A stretch of DNA of 64,000 nt from Paenibacillus sp. BIHB 4019 (GTDB lineage Bacteria; Bacillota; Bacilli; Paenibacillales; Paenibacillaceae): the NCBI RefSeq assembly GCF_002741035.1, contig NZ_CP016808.1, positions 434,001 to 498,000 of the forward strand, written 5' to 3'. The notes below the pieces were generated by a model, which worked only from the letters and a program-made list of their open reading frames with translations, made no database searches and was not told the DNA's origin. Within the stretch, counting starts at the first letter, position 1. Each line of letters opens with the position of its first letter. A program made the position numbers and the translations under genes. Of the stretch, positions 35,743-44,731 are shown piece by piece.

Positions 35743-37362
35743 TTATTCTGCGTACATTTTTTCCCGAAGCGCTTTAACCTCTTCGCTTTCAAGATACTCA
35801 TCATACGTCATCATGCGATCAATCAGTCCGTTAGGCGTAATTTCCATAATACGGTTGGCAATCGTTTGAACGAACTGATGGTCATGCGAAGTGAATAGAA
35901 CCGTGCAATCCGTATCGATCAAGCCGTTATTGAGCGCTGTAATGGATTCGAGATCCAAGTGATTCGTCGGCTCATCCATCAGGAATACGTTCGAGCCGCT
36001 GAGCATGATTTTGGACAGCATGCAGCGGACTTTCTCTCCTCCGGACAATACGCTTGCTTTCTTAATCGCATCGTCGCCAGAGAACAGCATGCGTCCGAGG
36101 AAGCCGCGAATGAATGTTTCATCCGGATCTTTGGAATACTGGCGCAGCCACTCGACCAAGTTCAGATCAACACCGTCAAAGTACGACGAGTTGTCTTTCG
36201 GGAAATAGCCTTGTGTTGTTGTAACGCCCCACTGGTAAGTACCAGCATCCGCTTCAACCTCGCCCATCAGCACTTGGAACAACAGCGTCTTCGGCTGTTC
36301 GTTCGGGCCGACAAAAGCGATTTTGTCGCCTTTATTAACGGCAATCGTCAAGTTATCCAGCACCTTAACGCCATCTACCGACTTCGTCAAGCCTTCTACG
36401 AGCAGCAGCGATTTGCCTGCTTCGCGTTCGCCCTTGAAGTTGATAAACGGATATTTCCGGTTCGAAGGACGAATGTCATCGAGGGAGATTTTATCAAGCA
36501 GCTTCTTACGGGAAGTCGCCTGCTTGGATTTCGATTTGTTCGCGCTGAAACGCTGAATGAACGCTTGCAGCTCTTTAATTTTGTCTTCCTTCTTCTTGTT
36601 CTCGCCGCGCATCAAGGAAAGCGCCAGCTGGCTGGACTCGTACCAGAAGTCGTAGTTGCCGACATACATCTGGATTTTACCGAAATCGATATCGGCGATA
36701 TGCGTACATACCGTGTTCAGGAAGTGACGGTCATGACTGACCACGACGACAGTTCCTTCATATTTTGCAAGGAAATCTTCTAACCAGCGGATCGACTCAA
36801 TGTCCAAGTGGTTGGTAGGCTCATCGAGCAGCAAAATGTTCGGTTCGCCGAACAATGCTTGGGCTAGCAATACACGTACCTTCTCGTTACCGCTCAGCTC
36901 CGACATCGACTTGTCATGCAGATCAGGCGTGATGCCAAGGCCGTTCAGCATTTCTGCCGCTTGCGACTCGGCTTCCCAGCCGTTCATGTCGGCGAATTCA
37001 GCTTCCAGCTCGCCTGCGCGCATGCCGTCTTCATCGGTAAAATCAGCTTTCGCATACAGCGCATCTTTCTCTTTCATTACATCATAAAGCTTCTTGTGGC
37101 CCATCATAACCGTTTCAATAACAGCAAACTCGTCATATTCGAAATGGTTCTGTCTCAGTACAGCAAGACGCTCGCCCGGTGTAATATGAACCTCACCGCT
37201 TGATTGCTCTACTTCTCCGGACATAATTTTCAAAAACGTCGATTTACCTGCGCCGTTCGCGCCAATAAGGCCGTAGCAGTTGCCCGGCGTAAACTTAATG
37301 CTAACATCTTCAAAAAGCGCCCGCTTCCCAAATCGAAGCGTTATGCCAGTAGTACTAATCAT
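35743..37362 (-). CDS. ABC-F family ATPase, YkpA/YbiT type
   Basis: Soluble protein of 539 residues with two nucleotide-binding domains and no membrane part. It matches B. subtilis YkpA almost throughout. Both halves have signature motifs (LSGNEKVRVLLAQ, LSGGEKVRCMLS) and Walker B with DEPTNHLD. The second Walker A is degenerate (FVGPNEQPKTLL lacks GKT/S), as in YkpA. ABC-F proteins act on the ribosome; YbiT-type members are housekeeping translation factors rather than resistance determinants. ATG at 37362 with GGACGGG upstream; a TTG three codons earlier is an alternative. Confidence 0.93.
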   Translation of the reverse strand: MISTTGITLRFGKRALFEDVSIKFTPGNCYGLIGANGAGKSTFLKIMSGEVEQSSGEVHITPGERLAVLRQNHFEYDEFAVIETVMMGHKKLYDVMKEKDALYAKADFTDEDGMRAGELEAEFADMNGWEAESQAAEMLNGLGITPDLHDKSMSELSGNEKVRVLLAQALFGEPNILLLDEPTNHLDIESIRWLEDFLAKYEGTVVVVSHDRHFLNTVCTHIADIDFGKIQMYVGNYDFWYESSQLALSLMRGENKKKEDKIKELQAFIQRFSANKSKSKQATSRKKLLDKISLDDIRPSNRKYPFINFKGEREAGKSLLLVEGLTKSVDGVKVLDNLTIAVNKGDKIAFVGPNEQPKTLLFQVLMGEVEADAGTYQWGVTTTQGYFPKDNSSYFDGVDLNLVEWLRQYSKDPDETFIRGFLGRMLFSGDDAIKKASVLSGGEKVRCMLSKIMLSGSNVFLMDEPTNHLDLESITALNNGLIDTDCTVLFTSHDHQFVQTIANRIMEITPNGLIDRMMTYDEYLESEEVKALREKMYAE

Positions 37363-37586
37363 GGTTCGCAATCCCGTCCTTCACATTCATTCTCATTATC
37401 TTGCATTATTATAGCACAGTATGCCCGCAAACGAACCTCGAATTGTCAATTCGCTGCATTTTTGCGCGCGAACAGGCCCCGGTGAAGCTGCCGTTTCAAA
37501 CGGCGGCCTTCGGGACCGTGCTCCTAATGTGCTTTGCGCCAGCAAGGCCGCATAAGGCCTTCTGCGCTGCTATCCCTGCTCCCAGC

Positions 37587-38657
37587 TTAGTCCCAGTGCA
37601 GTTTTACTTCATTGCCGGTACGGGAAGATTCGTAGATCGCATCCAATATCCGGCTGTTCGTATATCCACTTAGTGCCGAAGCAATCGGCTGCTTGCCTTC
37701 GTTAATGCAGTCGATGAAATGCCTGCTTAGCAGCACGCGGTCCTCTTCTCCATCAAATGGCGCGATTTCTGATTCCACTACTTTATCATCCTCATGGGTA
37801 ACGAAGCAGCCGTTCGTGCCCACAAGCGCCGCTCCGCCTTCCGTACCCATCAGATGGATAAATGGCTCCTCGCTTAGCGAAGCCGAATGGGCTGCCCAGC
37901 TTACGTCCAGCGACAAGGTGGCGCCATTTTCAAACTTGATCAGCGCTGTCGCCAAATCCTCAACATCATAATAGCCGTCCCAATTCGGCGTACCCCAAGT
38001 GCCGATTCCGCGGCGCTTCGGGCCAAACTCGGCATACGTCGAGCCATATACCGATACCGGACGCGGGTTGCCCATCAAATATAGCGACAAATCAAGCATA
38101 TGCACGCCAATATCGATAAGCGGGCCGCCACCTGCCTGATCCTTGCGGGTAAACCATGAACCCCAGCCTGGAATGCCTTTTTTGCGGAACCAGCCGGTTT
38201 TTACATTGTAGATGGAGCCGAGATCGCCATTTTCCACACGCGCTTTAATCGCACGGTTAATGCCGAGCCAGCGCATTTGATGCGCCATCATAAGTACTTT
38301 GCCAGCAGCCTGCGACGCTTCATAAATCGTGCGGGCCGCCTCGGAATCGATTGCCATCGGCTTCTCAAGCAGCACATGCTTGCCCTGCTTCAATGCCTCA
38401 ATGGCTAAAGGCGCGTGAAATTGGTTCGGAACGCCGATAATGACTGCATCGAGCTCCGGATCTTCCAAGAGCGCCTGCGGGCTTTCGTGAATCGTCGCGA
38501 TGCCAAACTCTGCTGCGCGCTGCTCAGCAAGCGGCAAATATACATCCGTTACTGCCGTTACAATTGCGGCTTCGGCCCCAACCTTCTGAAACGTTTCCAT
38601 ATGCACTTTGCCGATAGCCCCAGCCCCAATAATCCCTATACGAATCGGTTGACTCAT
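37587..38657 (-). CDS. Gfo/Idh/MocA family NAD(P)-dependent sugar oxidoreductase
   Basis: Protein of 356 residues with an N-terminal Rossmann fold (GIIGAGAIGKVH) and the family motif EKPMAID, in which the Lys is catalytic. The C-terminal domain has GGGPLIDIGVHMLDL, the other conserved catalytic site (Asp and His). Members oxidise inositols, glucose derivatives, xylose or amino sugars. TAGGAGGAG lies before the ATG. It stands alone, with no transporter or isomerase beside it, so the substrate cannot be inferred. The full family length and motifs suggest an active enzyme. Confidence 0.9.
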   Translation of the reverse strand: MSQPIRIGIIGAGAIGKVHMETFQKVGAEAAIVTAVTDVYLPLAEQRAAEFGIATIHESPQALLEDPELDAVIIGVPNQFHAPLAIEALKQGKHVLLEKPMAIDSEAARTIYEASQAAGKVLMMAHQMRWLGINRAIKARVENGDLGSIYNVKTGWFRKKGIPGWGSWFTRKDQAGGGPLIDIGVHMLDLSLYLMGNPRPVSVYGSTYAEFGPKRRGIGTWGTPNWDGYYDVEDLATALIKFENGATLSLDVSWAAHSASLSEEPFIHLMGTEGGAALVGTNGCFVTHEDDKVVESEIAPFDGEEDRVLLSRHFIDCINEGKQPIASALSGYTNSRILDAIYESSRTGNEVKLHWD

Positions 38658-38795
38658 TACGTGCTCCTCCTAATAACGATGCGTTGTTATTTATTATTGT
38701 CGTTCATTGTCTATTTGCCTGCTTACTAAGTATACGCATGAAACGGGCAGGAAGTCATTTCACAGTTTTGGCTTTCTCTTGTCCGCGTTTGGCAT

Positions 38796-39926
38796 TTATT
38801 GTCCTGCAAGCCGCCAAGATTCCCCATGAGGCAGCACGACTATCCGCTCTTCCTCAATACAGCGGCTTTCCCGGCAAGCTTCAAGGCGGTCCAGCGCTTC
38901 GCGCGGCGTATCATCGGCCAGCTTGAAGGCACCATAATGCATCGGCACAAAATACTTCGCGTTCACATCCTCGAACGCCTGCAGCGATTCCTCCGGCGTC
39001 ACATGCTGCGGCCCCATGAACCATTCCGGTTCATAGGCGCCTATCGGCATGAGCGCAACATCGATATGGAATTTGCGCCCAATGTCCTTAAAGCCGGGAA
39101 AATATCCGCTATCACCTGCAAAATAGACGGTGGGCGCAATTCCCGTTACAGGACGGGCAGCATGTCCCGGCCCGTGGGAATGGCCCGGGCGGTCTGCTGC
39201 TTTGGCTGCTTCCGATGCCGCTTCTGCTGCTGGCTGCTCACGCTCCGCCACACTGCTACTTCCGCCCATGCCGTGCAGATGCACTTGCGCGTGCGAGTGC
39301 GCGTGCGAGTGGTCGCTGCTTCCGCTTGGCAGCGTTGCATATGGCTCCATCACCCAGCCGCCCCAATGCGAGCTGTTCGTATCCCACGGATTGCGCCTCG
39401 TCCAGTGCTGAGACGGCACGAAGGTGAATTTTACGCCATGAATATGGACCGATTCCCACCAATGCAGCTCCTTAATGCGGCGAAAGCCCTTGAGCTTAAG
39501 TTTTCCTGCAAGTCCCGCAGGGACGAGAATTTGCTTCACGCCTCCCAGCTTGCGGAGCGAGTTAATGTTTAAATGGTCATAGTGCGAATGGGAAATGAGC
39601 ACGACGTCAATCGGGGGCACATCGCTGATGGGAATGCCCGGGGGCGCAAGCCTTTTTTCAAAAGCCATATTCCCTGACCAGACCGGGTCCGTCACAATGT
39701 TGAGCCCCGCCATCTGGATTAGAAAAGTCGAATGTCCGACCCATGTGACGGAAGGATGCTTGCGATTGTGGTGCAAATATTGCAAATCCGGCTCTACATT
39801 CGGCACGGTATATGAATAATCTTTGATTTTCATCTTGTTTGATCGTTCTGAGCGCCATCTTTGAAACTGTTTAAAGGAGTTATGCTGCTGAACCTGCTGC
39901 TGATTCTCAAATCTTCTGGGTTTCAT
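38796..39926 (-). CDS. MBL-fold hydrolase, NAPE-PLD/UlaG-like, with His-rich insertion
   Basis: Protein of 376 residues. The metallo-beta-lactamase fold is complete: VGHSTFLIQ, the metal site SHSHYDH (residues 112-118), FAGDSGY (Asp272) and the late His in PMHYGAF. The overall pattern is that of N-acyl-phosphatidylethanolamine phospholipase D-like enzymes. Between the strand GGWVME and the strand TVYFAGD there is an insertion of about 69 residues (195-263) rich in His, Ala, Ser and Glu, with nine His (for example DHSHAHSHAQVHLH). Related proteins pass directly between these strands. AGGAGG lies 9 bases before the ATG. Confidence 0.88.
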   Translation of the reverse strand: MKPRRFENQQQVQQHNSFKQFQRWRSERSNKMKIKDYSYTVPNVEPDLQYLHHNRKHPSVTWVGHSTFLIQMAGLNIVTDPVWSGNMAFEKRLAPPGIPISDVPPIDVVLISHSHYDHLNINSLRKLGGVKQILVPAGLAGKLKLKGFRRIKELHWWESVHIHGVKFTFVPSQHWTRRNPWDTNSSHWGGWVMEPYATLPSGSSDHSHAHSHAQVHLHGMGGSSSVAEREQPAAEAASEAAKAADRPGHSHGPGHAARPVTGIAPTVYFAGDSGYFPGFKDIGRKFHIDVALMPIGAYEPEWFMGPQHVTPEESLQAFEDVNAKYFVPMHYGAFKLADDTPREALDRLEACRESRCIEEERIVVLPHGESWRLAGQ

Positions 39927-40098
39927 CCTGGCTTCCTCCTACGCGTTACGAAAATAGAGTATAGCTTTAAGATACCAACTAAGAGTGATCGAAGCAACTT
40001 TCCTGACACTTCTAATGCACCTTGTATTCGCATCCTCCTGCAAATTCATGTAAACTAAACCCATAACCTTTGAATTGTATGAACGGAGGATGATAAAT

Positions 40099-41241
40099 GT
40101 GAAGCTTTTATCCATTGAACCGACGCCCAGCCCGAACTCCATGAAACTGAATATGGATGAATCGCTGCCGCGCGGCGTAAGACAAACTTTTTCGAAAAAA
40201 GAAGCAGAAAGCGCACCGGAGCCACTGAAAAGCCTCCTTGCTATAGAAGGGGTGCGCAGCATTTTCCGCACCGCTGATTTTATTGCCCTCGACCGCGTAT
40301 CGAGTGCGGATTGGGCGTTCATTCTCGCCGAAGCAAGAACGCTGCTGCACGGCGACGACAGCGGAGCTGGCCAAGCAGCCTTGACCGAGAACAGCTACGG
40401 CGAGGCGCATGTGCTCGTACAGATGTATCGGGGCATTCCGATGCAGGTACGCGTGAAAAATGGCGAGCGCGAAGCCCGCTCCGCGCTGCCCGAGCAGTTC
40501 ACGAACGCCGTCAGCGAAGCGGCAGGCTCCTCGATGATTCGCGAGCGCAAGCTGGAGGAGTTCGGCGTCCGCTATGGCGAGCTTGAAGAAATCGCCGCCG
40601 ATGTCGTCCGCGAGCTGGAAGCCGCCTATACGGCGGAGCGGCTAGTAGAGCTGATCGCTGCCGCCAAGGCGCAAGGCGTAGCAGACGGTGATGCCGCAGC
40701 CGCTCCGGCACGGCCGGCTCCGCTAACCGCGGGTGAAATTGCCGAGCGGCTGGAATCGCCGGACTGGCGCATTCGTTATGCCGCGCTTGACCGCCTGACG
40801 CCAGAGCCTGCGCTGCTGCCGCTCCTCGCCAAGGCGCTGACCGACGACACGGTGTCGATTAGGCGGCTCGCCGTTGTTTATTTGGGCGACCTTCGCACAG
40901 ATGAGGCAATGCCTTATTTATTCCAGGCGCTTCGCGACAAATCGGTATCGGTGCGAAGAACGGCTGGAGACACGCTCTCCGATTGGGGCGATCCTGCCGC
41001 TACTGCACCGATGATCGAATCGCTCAGCGACACGAACAAGCTTGTGCGCTGGCGGGCCGCCCGTTTCCTGTATGAAGTTGGCGACGAATCGGCTATTCCT
41101 GCCCTGCGCATTGCAGCACAGGACAGCGAGTTCGAGATTCAGCTGCAAGCGCAAATTGCCTTGGAGCGCATTGAGCGTGGCGAGGAAGCGGCCGGCTCCG
41201 TCTGGCAGCAAATGACGGCCGCCCGCCAGCAGGGCAAATAA
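40099..41241 (+). CDS. cvfC: CvfC/YpgR-like protein: Nfu N-domain with HEAT repeats
   Basis: Protein of 380 residues starting at GTG 40099, because GGAGG lies 9 bases upstream of it. The first 85 residues form a scaffold-protein Nfu/NifU N-terminal domain (EPTPSPNSMKLNMDE, IEGVRSIFRTADFI). A middle alpha-helical region leads to HEAT-type repeats from about 215 to 370 (DWRIRYAALDRL, VSIRRLAVVYLGDL, VSVRRTAGDTLSDWG). The order matches conserved virulence factor C of S. aureus and YpgR of B. subtilis. Its molecular role is not settled; a link to iron-sulfur or redox metabolism is suggested by the Nfu-type domain. Confidence 0.85.
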   Translation: MKLLSIEPTPSPNSMKLNMDESLPRGVRQTFSKKEAESAPEPLKSLLAIEGVRSIFRTADFIALDRVSSADWAFILAEARTLLHGDDSGAGQAALTENSYGEAHVLVQMYRGIPMQVRVKNGEREARSALPEQFTNAVSEAAGSSMIRERKLEEFGVRYGELEEIAADVVRELEAAYTAERLVELIAAAKAQGVADGDAAAAPARPAPLTAGEIAERLESPDWRIRYAALDRLTPEPALLPLLAKALTDDTVSIRRLAVVYLGDLRTDEAMPYLFQALRDKSVSVRRTAGDTLSDWGDPAATAPMIESLSDTNKLVRWRAARFLYEVGDESAIPALRIAAQDSEFEIQLQAQIALERIERGEEAAGSVWQQMTAARQQGK

Positions 41242-41305
41242 AGTTCCAGCTGTAAACGGTTAGCGCTCTTACTATAAGATTACCTTTTCTTTTGCCGCGA
41301 TAAAC

Positions 41306-41359
41306 AAAAGACCTCCTGGCTCGCCTTCAGTAAGCTGAAGGGAGACAGGAGGTCTTTTT
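41306..41359. terminator. Bidirectional terminator between cvfC and the transglutaminase gene
   Basis: AAAAGACCTCCTG pairs with CAGGAGGTCTTTT, with an inner CTTCAG / CTGAAG hairpin. Confidence 0.93.
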
Positions 41360-41436
41360 GCTATTTAACTCGCTTTGCTATTGGGAGCATTTTTTCGCTG
41401 TAAAGCTTATGCTTTACTGTGCGGCTCGTACATTAT

Positions 41437-42576
41437 TCAATAGGTCAGCTGCAATTTCACCAGCTGCGAGCCATCATGCAAATAGGGCTCATAGCGTGCA
41501 GAGTAGCCAATCGGCACTTGCAGCGCAGCTACGGCGCTTTTGAGATCAGCGGAAAACGTATCGCCTTTCATATAGCGAAACTCCAGGCTGGTCGCTCCGC
41601 GTTTTACGCCAGCGCGGATTTTTTCGGTCAGCGCCGCGCGGTCGGCGACGATGTTTTCCGGCTTCAGCCACTGGAAGCCAAGCTGCTGCCCAAGCTTTTT
41701 GTAAGAAGCTGCGGCGGAGCCGCCTTTCTTCTCAAGCTTGTCTAGCTCTGCGGAATACGAAGTAGTCGCGGCTGGATAGCTCTTTTTCCATTGATGGTCA
41801 TGGCGCATTTCCTTGTCTGTTTTCAAATAATAGCTGTATTGGATCGTATCGGCCGGCGCTGCGGGATCAGTCGCCACCGGATCATCCCATGTCACATCAA
41901 GATGGTACCAATGCCCATCCAGCTTCACCATATTCCACGCATGATCGCCCGTATCGACTGTACCTTCGGCAATTTTCGTCGTAATGCCCGCTTCACTCAG
42001 CATTTTGTAGGCAAGCAGCGCATAGCCCTGGCATACCGCGCTTCCAGTCGTGATCGCTTCATAAGCGGTATAATGGCTCAGCGACTGGTCATATCTCAGC
42101 TTGCCCGCAATCCAGTCATGAATAGCCTTCACCTTCAAATGGTCATTCATGCCTGAGGTTATAAGCTTCTTAAGCTGCTGCGCGACTACGCGGTCAACCT
42201 CGGCCGTCTGCTCCTTCGATTCCCGGTAGCTCGCCTCCATCTTGATCGTTGAACGAGTACCGAGACTGCGCGTCGTATACACATAAGACTCCAAAATATA
42301 CGCCGTATAATCATCCTTCGCCATCGCGCGGTCAATAATAGATTTAAGCTCCGCCGACAGCTTGCTGCTATCCCCGTTATATTGAAGCGTAAAATGCTCT
42401 TCTCTATTTTTAAAATGTGCGGCCAATTCCTGCTCCAATTGACTGATCGTTCCGCTGCCTTGGCCCTGCTGCTCCGATGCTGCAAATACAGGCAGCCACT
42501 CCTGCTTCATTGTAAAATAAAGCGTGCCTAACACCGCCACCGCGATAACTGCCGGTTTCCAAATGGAAAAACGCAT
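41437..42576 (-). CDS. Secreted transglutaminase-like domain protein
   Basis: Protein of 379 residues with an N-terminal signal anchor (VIAVAVLGTLYFTM) and an extracellular transglutaminase-like domain. The catalytic triad is visible as Cys in GSAVCQGYA, His in GDHAWNMV and Asp in LDVTWDDP. Such bacterial proteins may crosslink or cleave peptide bonds in the envelope; the actual activity is unknown. The ATG at 42576 has AAGGTGG 9 bases upstream; a GTG three codons earlier overlaps that site and is less likely. It is monocistronic. Confidence 0.88.
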   Translation of the reverse strand: MRFSIWKPAVIAVAVLGTLYFTMKQEWLPVFAASEQQGQGSGTISQLEQELAAHFKNREEHFTLQYNGDSSKLSAELKSIIDRAMAKDDYTAYILESYVYTTRSLGTRSTIKMEASYRESKEQTAEVDRVVAQQLKKLITSGMNDHLKVKAIHDWIAGKLRYDQSLSHYTAYEAITTGSAVCQGYALLAYKMLSEAGITTKIAEGTVDTGDHAWNMVKLDGHWYHLDVTWDDPVATDPAAPADTIQYSYYLKTDKEMRHDHQWKKSYPAATTSYSAELDKLEKKGGSAAASYKKLGQQLGFQWLKPENIVADRAALTEKIRAGVKRGATSLEFRYMKGDTFSADLKSAVAALQVPIGYSARYEPYLHDGSQLVKLQLTY

Positions 42577-42707
42577 TATGCTCACCCACCTTTTTTGTAA
42601 CCGATTTCCTTCTTGTAATATAACTGTAATATATCGCTCAGGTTATATTCATCTTATCCAATTATACTAGCTTTATGACCCCCCTTTATTATATATTCTC
42701 TCTTGCA

Positions 42708-42745
42708 GCCTGCGGCCTTGTTGCCGCAGGCCCTTTTATTTATTC
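42708..42745 (+). terminator. Hairpin with T-rich tail between transglutaminase and eda
   Basis: Perfect arms GCCTGCGGC / GCCGCAGGC followed on the plus strand by CCTTTTATTTATT. The flanking genes lie on the minus strand, on which the tail is weak, so its direction of use is uncertain. It may still end eda transcripts. Confidence 0.55.
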
Positions 42746-42817
42746 ATTACCCCCATTAGATGATAGAAAACTTATATTATACAATTGCTAGTTTGGGGTA
42801 TTGAGGATGAGCCTGAA

Positions 42818-43450
42818 TTACAGCTTGCTTGCCGCATCAACGAACTGCCGCGCCCGCTCCGTAACAAGTTCAAGCTTGCCTTCGCGTACCCATTCAAGGT
42901 TAACGAGCTTGCTGCCCAGACCGACGGCATTTGCCCCAGCGCCGAAATATTCGCCGAGGTTATGCAAATCCGCTCCGCCTGTCGCCATAATCGGAATATG
43001 GTCTAACGGGCCGCGAATTTCAGCCAAATATTTCGTGCCCAGCGTTCCCATTGGGAACAGCTTGACCGCTTCCGCTCCAGCCCTCCAAGCTTTGACGATT
43101 TCGGTAGGTGTCATGACGCCAGGCCACACAGATACGCCATGCTCCGCGCCGTAAGCAATAACCTCCTCGTCGAGATTCGGCGAAATAATAAACTGTGCCC
43201 CTGCCGCTACTGCCTCCTGCGCCATCTTAAGGTCCAGCACTGTACCTGCGCCGACAATAGCTTGTCCGTCAAACTTGGTGCGCCAGCGATGGATCATCGT
43301 TGTAGCGCCTTGCGTATTCAGCGTAATTTCCATTAGGCGGATTCCGCCGTCTATTAGTGCTTGTCCTGCCGCATCCGCATGGCGATCCTCAATTCCTCTA
43401 AGAATCGCAACGATTTTGTGCTCAAGCAGCTGCTTCAACGTTTCGCTCAT
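42818..43450 (-). CDS. eda: KDPG/KHG aldolase
   Basis: Class I aldolase of 210 residues, splitting 2-keto-3-deoxy-6-phosphogluconate (and possibly 4-hydroxy-2-oxoglutarate) to pyruvate and an aldehyde. Conserved elements: VAILRGIE, EITLNTQGA with the catalytic Glu, VGAGTVLD, FIISPNLDEEV, and the Schiff-base Lys in AVKLFPMG. Length is normal. The usual kdgK, uxa or kdu partner genes are absent, so the pathway (Entner-Doudoroff or hexuronate) is not decided by context. AAGGGAGAG lies upstream of the ATG. Confidence 0.92.
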   Translation of the reverse strand: MSETLKQLLEHKIVAILRGIEDRHADAAGQALIDGGIRLMEITLNTQGATTMIHRWRTKFDGQAIVGAGTVLDLKMAQEAVAAGAQFIISPNLDEEVIAYGAEHGVSVWPGVMTPTEIVKAWRAGAEAVKLFPMGTLGTKYLAEIRGPLDHIPIMATGGADLHNLGEYFGAGANAVGLGSKLVNLEWVREGKLELVTERARQFVDAASKL

Positions 43451-43471
43451 TCCAAAGCTCTCCCTTCGGCT

Positions 43472-44731
43472 TTACAAATCCTGATTCCAATAATCTCTTA
43501 AAATTTTCAAAAATAAATTCGGGAAGGCCAGCTCATCCATATGCTCCGGCCCAATCCACCGATACGGCTCGCGAAGCGCTCCCTGCTGCTCTGTCTGCTC
43601 TATCAGAGCTGTCTGCCCTGCCTGTTCTGCCTGTTCTGCCAGCTTTCCAGCAGCTGTATAGACAGCCGCAGCTTCAGCAGCCATTTGCGCCAGTTGCGCC
43701 GTAGGCCTTGCATTCATCGCACCTAGATCCGCCTTATAAACTCTCATTTTCCAGTGGATGTGGCTGAAAATATGATCGGCGTCCATCAGCTGCCGCTGAG
43801 GACGAATGAGCAAGCCCGTATCGCCTGCGACGGCCTCGGTCAGCAGACCGCCAAGCGGAGCTTGCTCCGTCAGCTGCTCTTCTCCGAAACGAAGCAGCGG
43901 TTCCAGTTCCTTCGGCACGAGCAAATGCGGCAGCTCCCACATTTGCGCAAGCAGTCCAGTTGCCGGACGCTGCCGGACAAGCACCTTGCCTTCATGCTCG
44001 CCTGAGCCTTCGACTATGACGCCAATGCGCGCCTCCGCCCGCGGCGGCTTCGCCTTCGATTTAATAGGAAGCTCCGTCTCGCGGCCTTCGATTCTTGCCT
44101 CGCAATGCTCCATAACCGGGCATGGCAAGCAGCTAGGCGACTTTGGCGTACAGACGAGCGCTCCCAGCTCCATTAGAGCTTGATTGAAATCGCCTGCTGC
44201 CCCTTCAGGAATGAGCTCGGCGGCGAGCTTTTCGATTTTCACCCGCGTGGCTGGCTTTGCAATATCGTCCTCCAGCGCAAAATAACGGGAGAGCACACGC
44301 ATGACGTTGCCATCTACAGCTGGCTCAGGCCGATTAAAGGCGATGCTCATAATCGCCCCGCTCGTATAAGGCCCAACGCCTTTCAAGGCGGCGACGGCTG
44401 TTTTATCATCCGGCACCTGCCCTTGATGCAGCTCCATCACTTGACGCGCTCCTGCTTGCAAATTCCGCGCCCGCGAGTAATAACCAAGCCCCTCCCAGCA
44501 CTTAAGCACCTCAGGCTCGGGCGCTTCGGCAAGCGCCTGAACCGAGGGGAATTTGTCCATAAATCGTTCATAATAAGGAATAACGGTATCGACTCTCGTT
44601 TGTTGAAGCATAATTTCCGATACCCATATCCGGTAAGGATCGCGGCTTTTACGCCATGGCAAATCGCGATTGCCTCTCCGGTACCAATGTAGCAGTTCTC
44701 TGCTGAAATGTTGTTTTGCTTCCGCTGTCAT
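43472..44731 (-). CDS. mutY: A/G-specific adenine DNA glycosylase
   Basis: Removes adenine mispaired with 8-oxoguanine. The protein of 419 residues has catalytic Glu39 (WVSEIMLQQT), the helix-hairpin-helix LKGVGPYTSGAIMS, Asp140 (PAVDGNV) and four iron-sulfur cysteines at 194, 201, 204 and 210. The C-terminal NUDIX-like 8-oxoG recognition domain carries an unusual low-complexity stretch rich in Ala, Gln and Glu (KLAEQAEQAGQTALIEQTEQ) before its end. The ATG at 44731 overlaps the stop of the AraC-type gene as ATGA, implying translational coupling. Confidence 0.95.
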   Translation of the reverse strand: MTAEAKQHFSRELLHWYRRGNRDLPWRKSRDPYRIWVSEIMLQQTRVDTVIPYYERFMDKFPSVQALAEAPEPEVLKCWEGLGYYSRARNLQAGARQVMELHQGQVPDDKTAVAALKGVGPYTSGAIMSIAFNRPEPAVDGNVMRVLSRYFALEDDIAKPATRVKIEKLAAELIPEGAAGDFNQALMELGALVCTPKSPSCLPCPVMEHCEARIEGRETELPIKSKAKPPRAEARIGVIVEGSGEHEGKVLVRQRPATGLLAQMWELPHLLVPKELEPLLRFGEEQLTEQAPLGGLLTEAVAGDTGLLIRPQRQLMDADHIFSHIHWKMRVYKADLGAMNARPTAQLAQMAAEAAAVYTAAGKLAEQAEQAGQTALIEQTEQQGALREPYRWIGPEHMDELAFPNLFLKILRDYWNQDL

